In this document: piece by piece, positions 10,409 to 11,277 of the stretch
Layout of the letters: every line of letters starts with the position of its first letter
How positions within the stretch are numbered: the first letter of the stretch is position 1
Origin: Baffinella frigidus
Taxonomy: Eukaryota > Cryptophyceae > Cryptomonadales > Baffinellaceae
Assembly: GCA_026770585.1 (NCBI GenBank)
Contig: MU647427.1
Location: 84,617-95,893 of the forward strand
Direction of reading: 5' to 3'
Length of the DNA: 11,277 bases
Program-made: the position numbers and the translations under genes
Notes under the pieces: generated by a model
Database searches by the model: none
What the model saw: only the letters and a program-made list of their open reading frames with translations
What the model was told of the DNA's origin: nothing

Positions 10409-10981
10409 AAGGAGGTCGCTCAGGAGGGCCTCGCGGAGTTCCCCCTGGGCTCCTTTAGGTCCTTGAGGTTTTCAATGCTCCCAACATGGCCCAACGCCTC
10501 GCCCTTCCGTAGAAAGGATCCGCGGAGAGAACATTTTTGCTTTCGGATCGCGTTCCCGGACACGTCCAACAGGACACAGCGCGCTGGACCCCCGGGCGAT
10601 CTCACTACGCCTGTTTGGGCGGTTTATGATAGGACGGACCAGGCCTTTTAAAATGAGAGTGGCAAATGACGCGCGCGCGCGATTCTCCAGCCAACGACTT
10701 TCGCTGGCCGGGCTTCTCGTGCGGCGCGTCTGGCCGATAGTGCAGCACAGAGAGCGGCAACGAGCGCCGGGAGAGGTGCCCGCTCGTCGTCCTAGACCTG
10801 CGGCGAAATTGAAAACACGTTGAGATTCATCACGTCCCTATGAAAGGATTTGGTTTTGGGGGACGCCTTTGGCCGGTCACCTGAACAGGTTTCGGGCTCC
10901 GGGTAATGAGGCCGTTGGTTCGATTCCGAGAGCGTCCTGGCGCCTTCCTCTTTTTTGACCCGGCGTCCTTATTTGCGTCCC

Positions 10982-10997
10982 CGCGTTTTAAAACGCG
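10982..10997. repeat. 16-base perfect palindrome
   Basis: CGCGTTTTAAAACGCG lies 23 bases upstream of the acceptor at 11020, just outside the promoter duplication. Confidence 0.9.
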
Positions 10998-11020
10998 TTG
11001 CTTTACAAATCTAATTTCAG

Positions 11021-11186
11021 ATCCTCACACTATTAACCTGCGCGCTCGACAGCGCCTCTCCTCTGGCGGATCAAATCGACGCTGGAGGTCGCGCCATTTC
11101 CTTGGGCGGGATGCACCCCCCAGCAGACGCCTGCTCATCCCTCGAACCCCTGCCGCTCCAAGGGGTCGTGGCGCTCAGCGCGCGCG
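11021..11186 (+). CDS. Unassigned plus-strand exon at the right edge
   Basis: A good acceptor (CTAATTTCAG|ATCCTC, with a CTAAT branch-like motif) and donor GCGCG|GTACTC enclose 55 open codons in one frame. Segments include ILTLLTCALDSASPLADQI, GGRAISLGGMHPPADAC and LPLQGVVALSAR. The intron after it is CCCCAAA repeat. Direct splicing from the exon ending at 9118 (phase 2) would hit a stop after a few codons. So either an intermediate exon is missing or this belongs to another gene. It has no start codon. The family is not recognised. Confidence 0.5.
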
Positions 11187-11196
11187 GTACTCCTCA

Positions 11197-11277
11197 ACCC
11201 GAAACCCCAAACCCCAAACCCCAAACCCCAAACCCCAAACCCCAAACCCCAAACCCCAAACCCCAAACCCCAAACCC
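11197..11277 (+). repeat. CCCCAAA array at the window edge
   Basis: About 10.5 homogeneous CCCCAAA units (TTTGGGG on the minus strand) after one CCCGAAA. It follows the donor at 11187 and continues beyond the window. Confidence 0.97.

Larger units (their letters stand above)
10174..10974. repeat. Second copy of the divergent-promoter segment
   Basis: Matches 8146-8631 at high identity. Differences: foldback element c at 10222-10408; 105 extra bases at 10453-10557; about 20 extra bases near 10908-10932 containing GGTTCGATTCC. Small ORFs inside are not conserved between copies. Confidence 0.9.

Noticed and set aside
10420-10605. Minus-strand ORF (ENLKDLKEP-type sequence) in the 105 bases unique to copy 2
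   Set aside because: Protein-like in places but no phase-compatible splice sites were found, and the segment is missing from copy 1.
10861-10937. A tRNA: GGACGC/GCGTCC ends and a GGTTCGATTCC B-box-like motif at about the right distance
   Set aside because: No D stem or anticodon stem can be formed, and the B-box part is absent from the sister copy; at best a chance or tRNA-derived remnant.

Overview
This is a eukaryotic nuclear window. It is built almost entirely from short, GC-rich coding exons separated by repeat-filled introns. Degenerate 7-base telomere-type repeats (TTTAGGG and variants TTTGGGG, TTCAGGG, TTTCGGG, TTGAGGG) occur throughout. Plants, most green algae and several other algal or protist lineages have TTTAGGG telomeres, so a microalga or related protist is the best guess; the species cannot be named from the sequence. 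There is no sign of a bacterial operon, rRNA, convincing tRNA, CRISPR array or virus.

Minus-strand gene (8164 down to 433, continuing off the left edge). The long open frames are mostly translated repeats, but reading between splice signals gives 12 small exons with AG acceptors and GT donors (one GC donor). All codon phases fit from end to end and give about 337 residues without a stop. The product has a short N-terminal segment, a membrane helix, a cysteine-rich loop, a second membrane helix ending GFLSTNQ, and a long loop with N-glycosylation motifs. This order resembles prominin/Tweety-type membrane proteins. The exon model is much firmer than the family name.

Introns of that gene. They hold telomere-like repeats, (TC)n/(TCTG)n tracts, a 34-base C run, 21- and 24-base minisatellites, and many broken copies of the neighbouring exons. 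With few exceptions, 5' exon pieces with their acceptor lie upstream of the intact exon, and 3' pieces with their donor lie downstream. This is what tandem duplications with one breakpoint inside an exon would leave.

8165-8801 is a probable divergent promoter. To its right a plus-strand gene starts at 8802 (first exon to 9118), and a further plus-strand exon lies at 11021-11186. Most of the promoter, plus the first codons of the minus-strand gene, is duplicated at 10174-10974. The C-rich strand of the telomere-like repeats is the sense strand on both sides: TTTAGGG reads on + left of the promoter and CCCTAAA reads on + right of it.

9220-10410 is dense in foldback elements: two members of a terminal-inverted-repeat family whose third member lies at 7509-7668, a nested palindrome at 9614-9898, and a 118-base foldback at 10053-10170. 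The window starts in a (TA)n tract and ends in a homogeneous CCCCAAA array.
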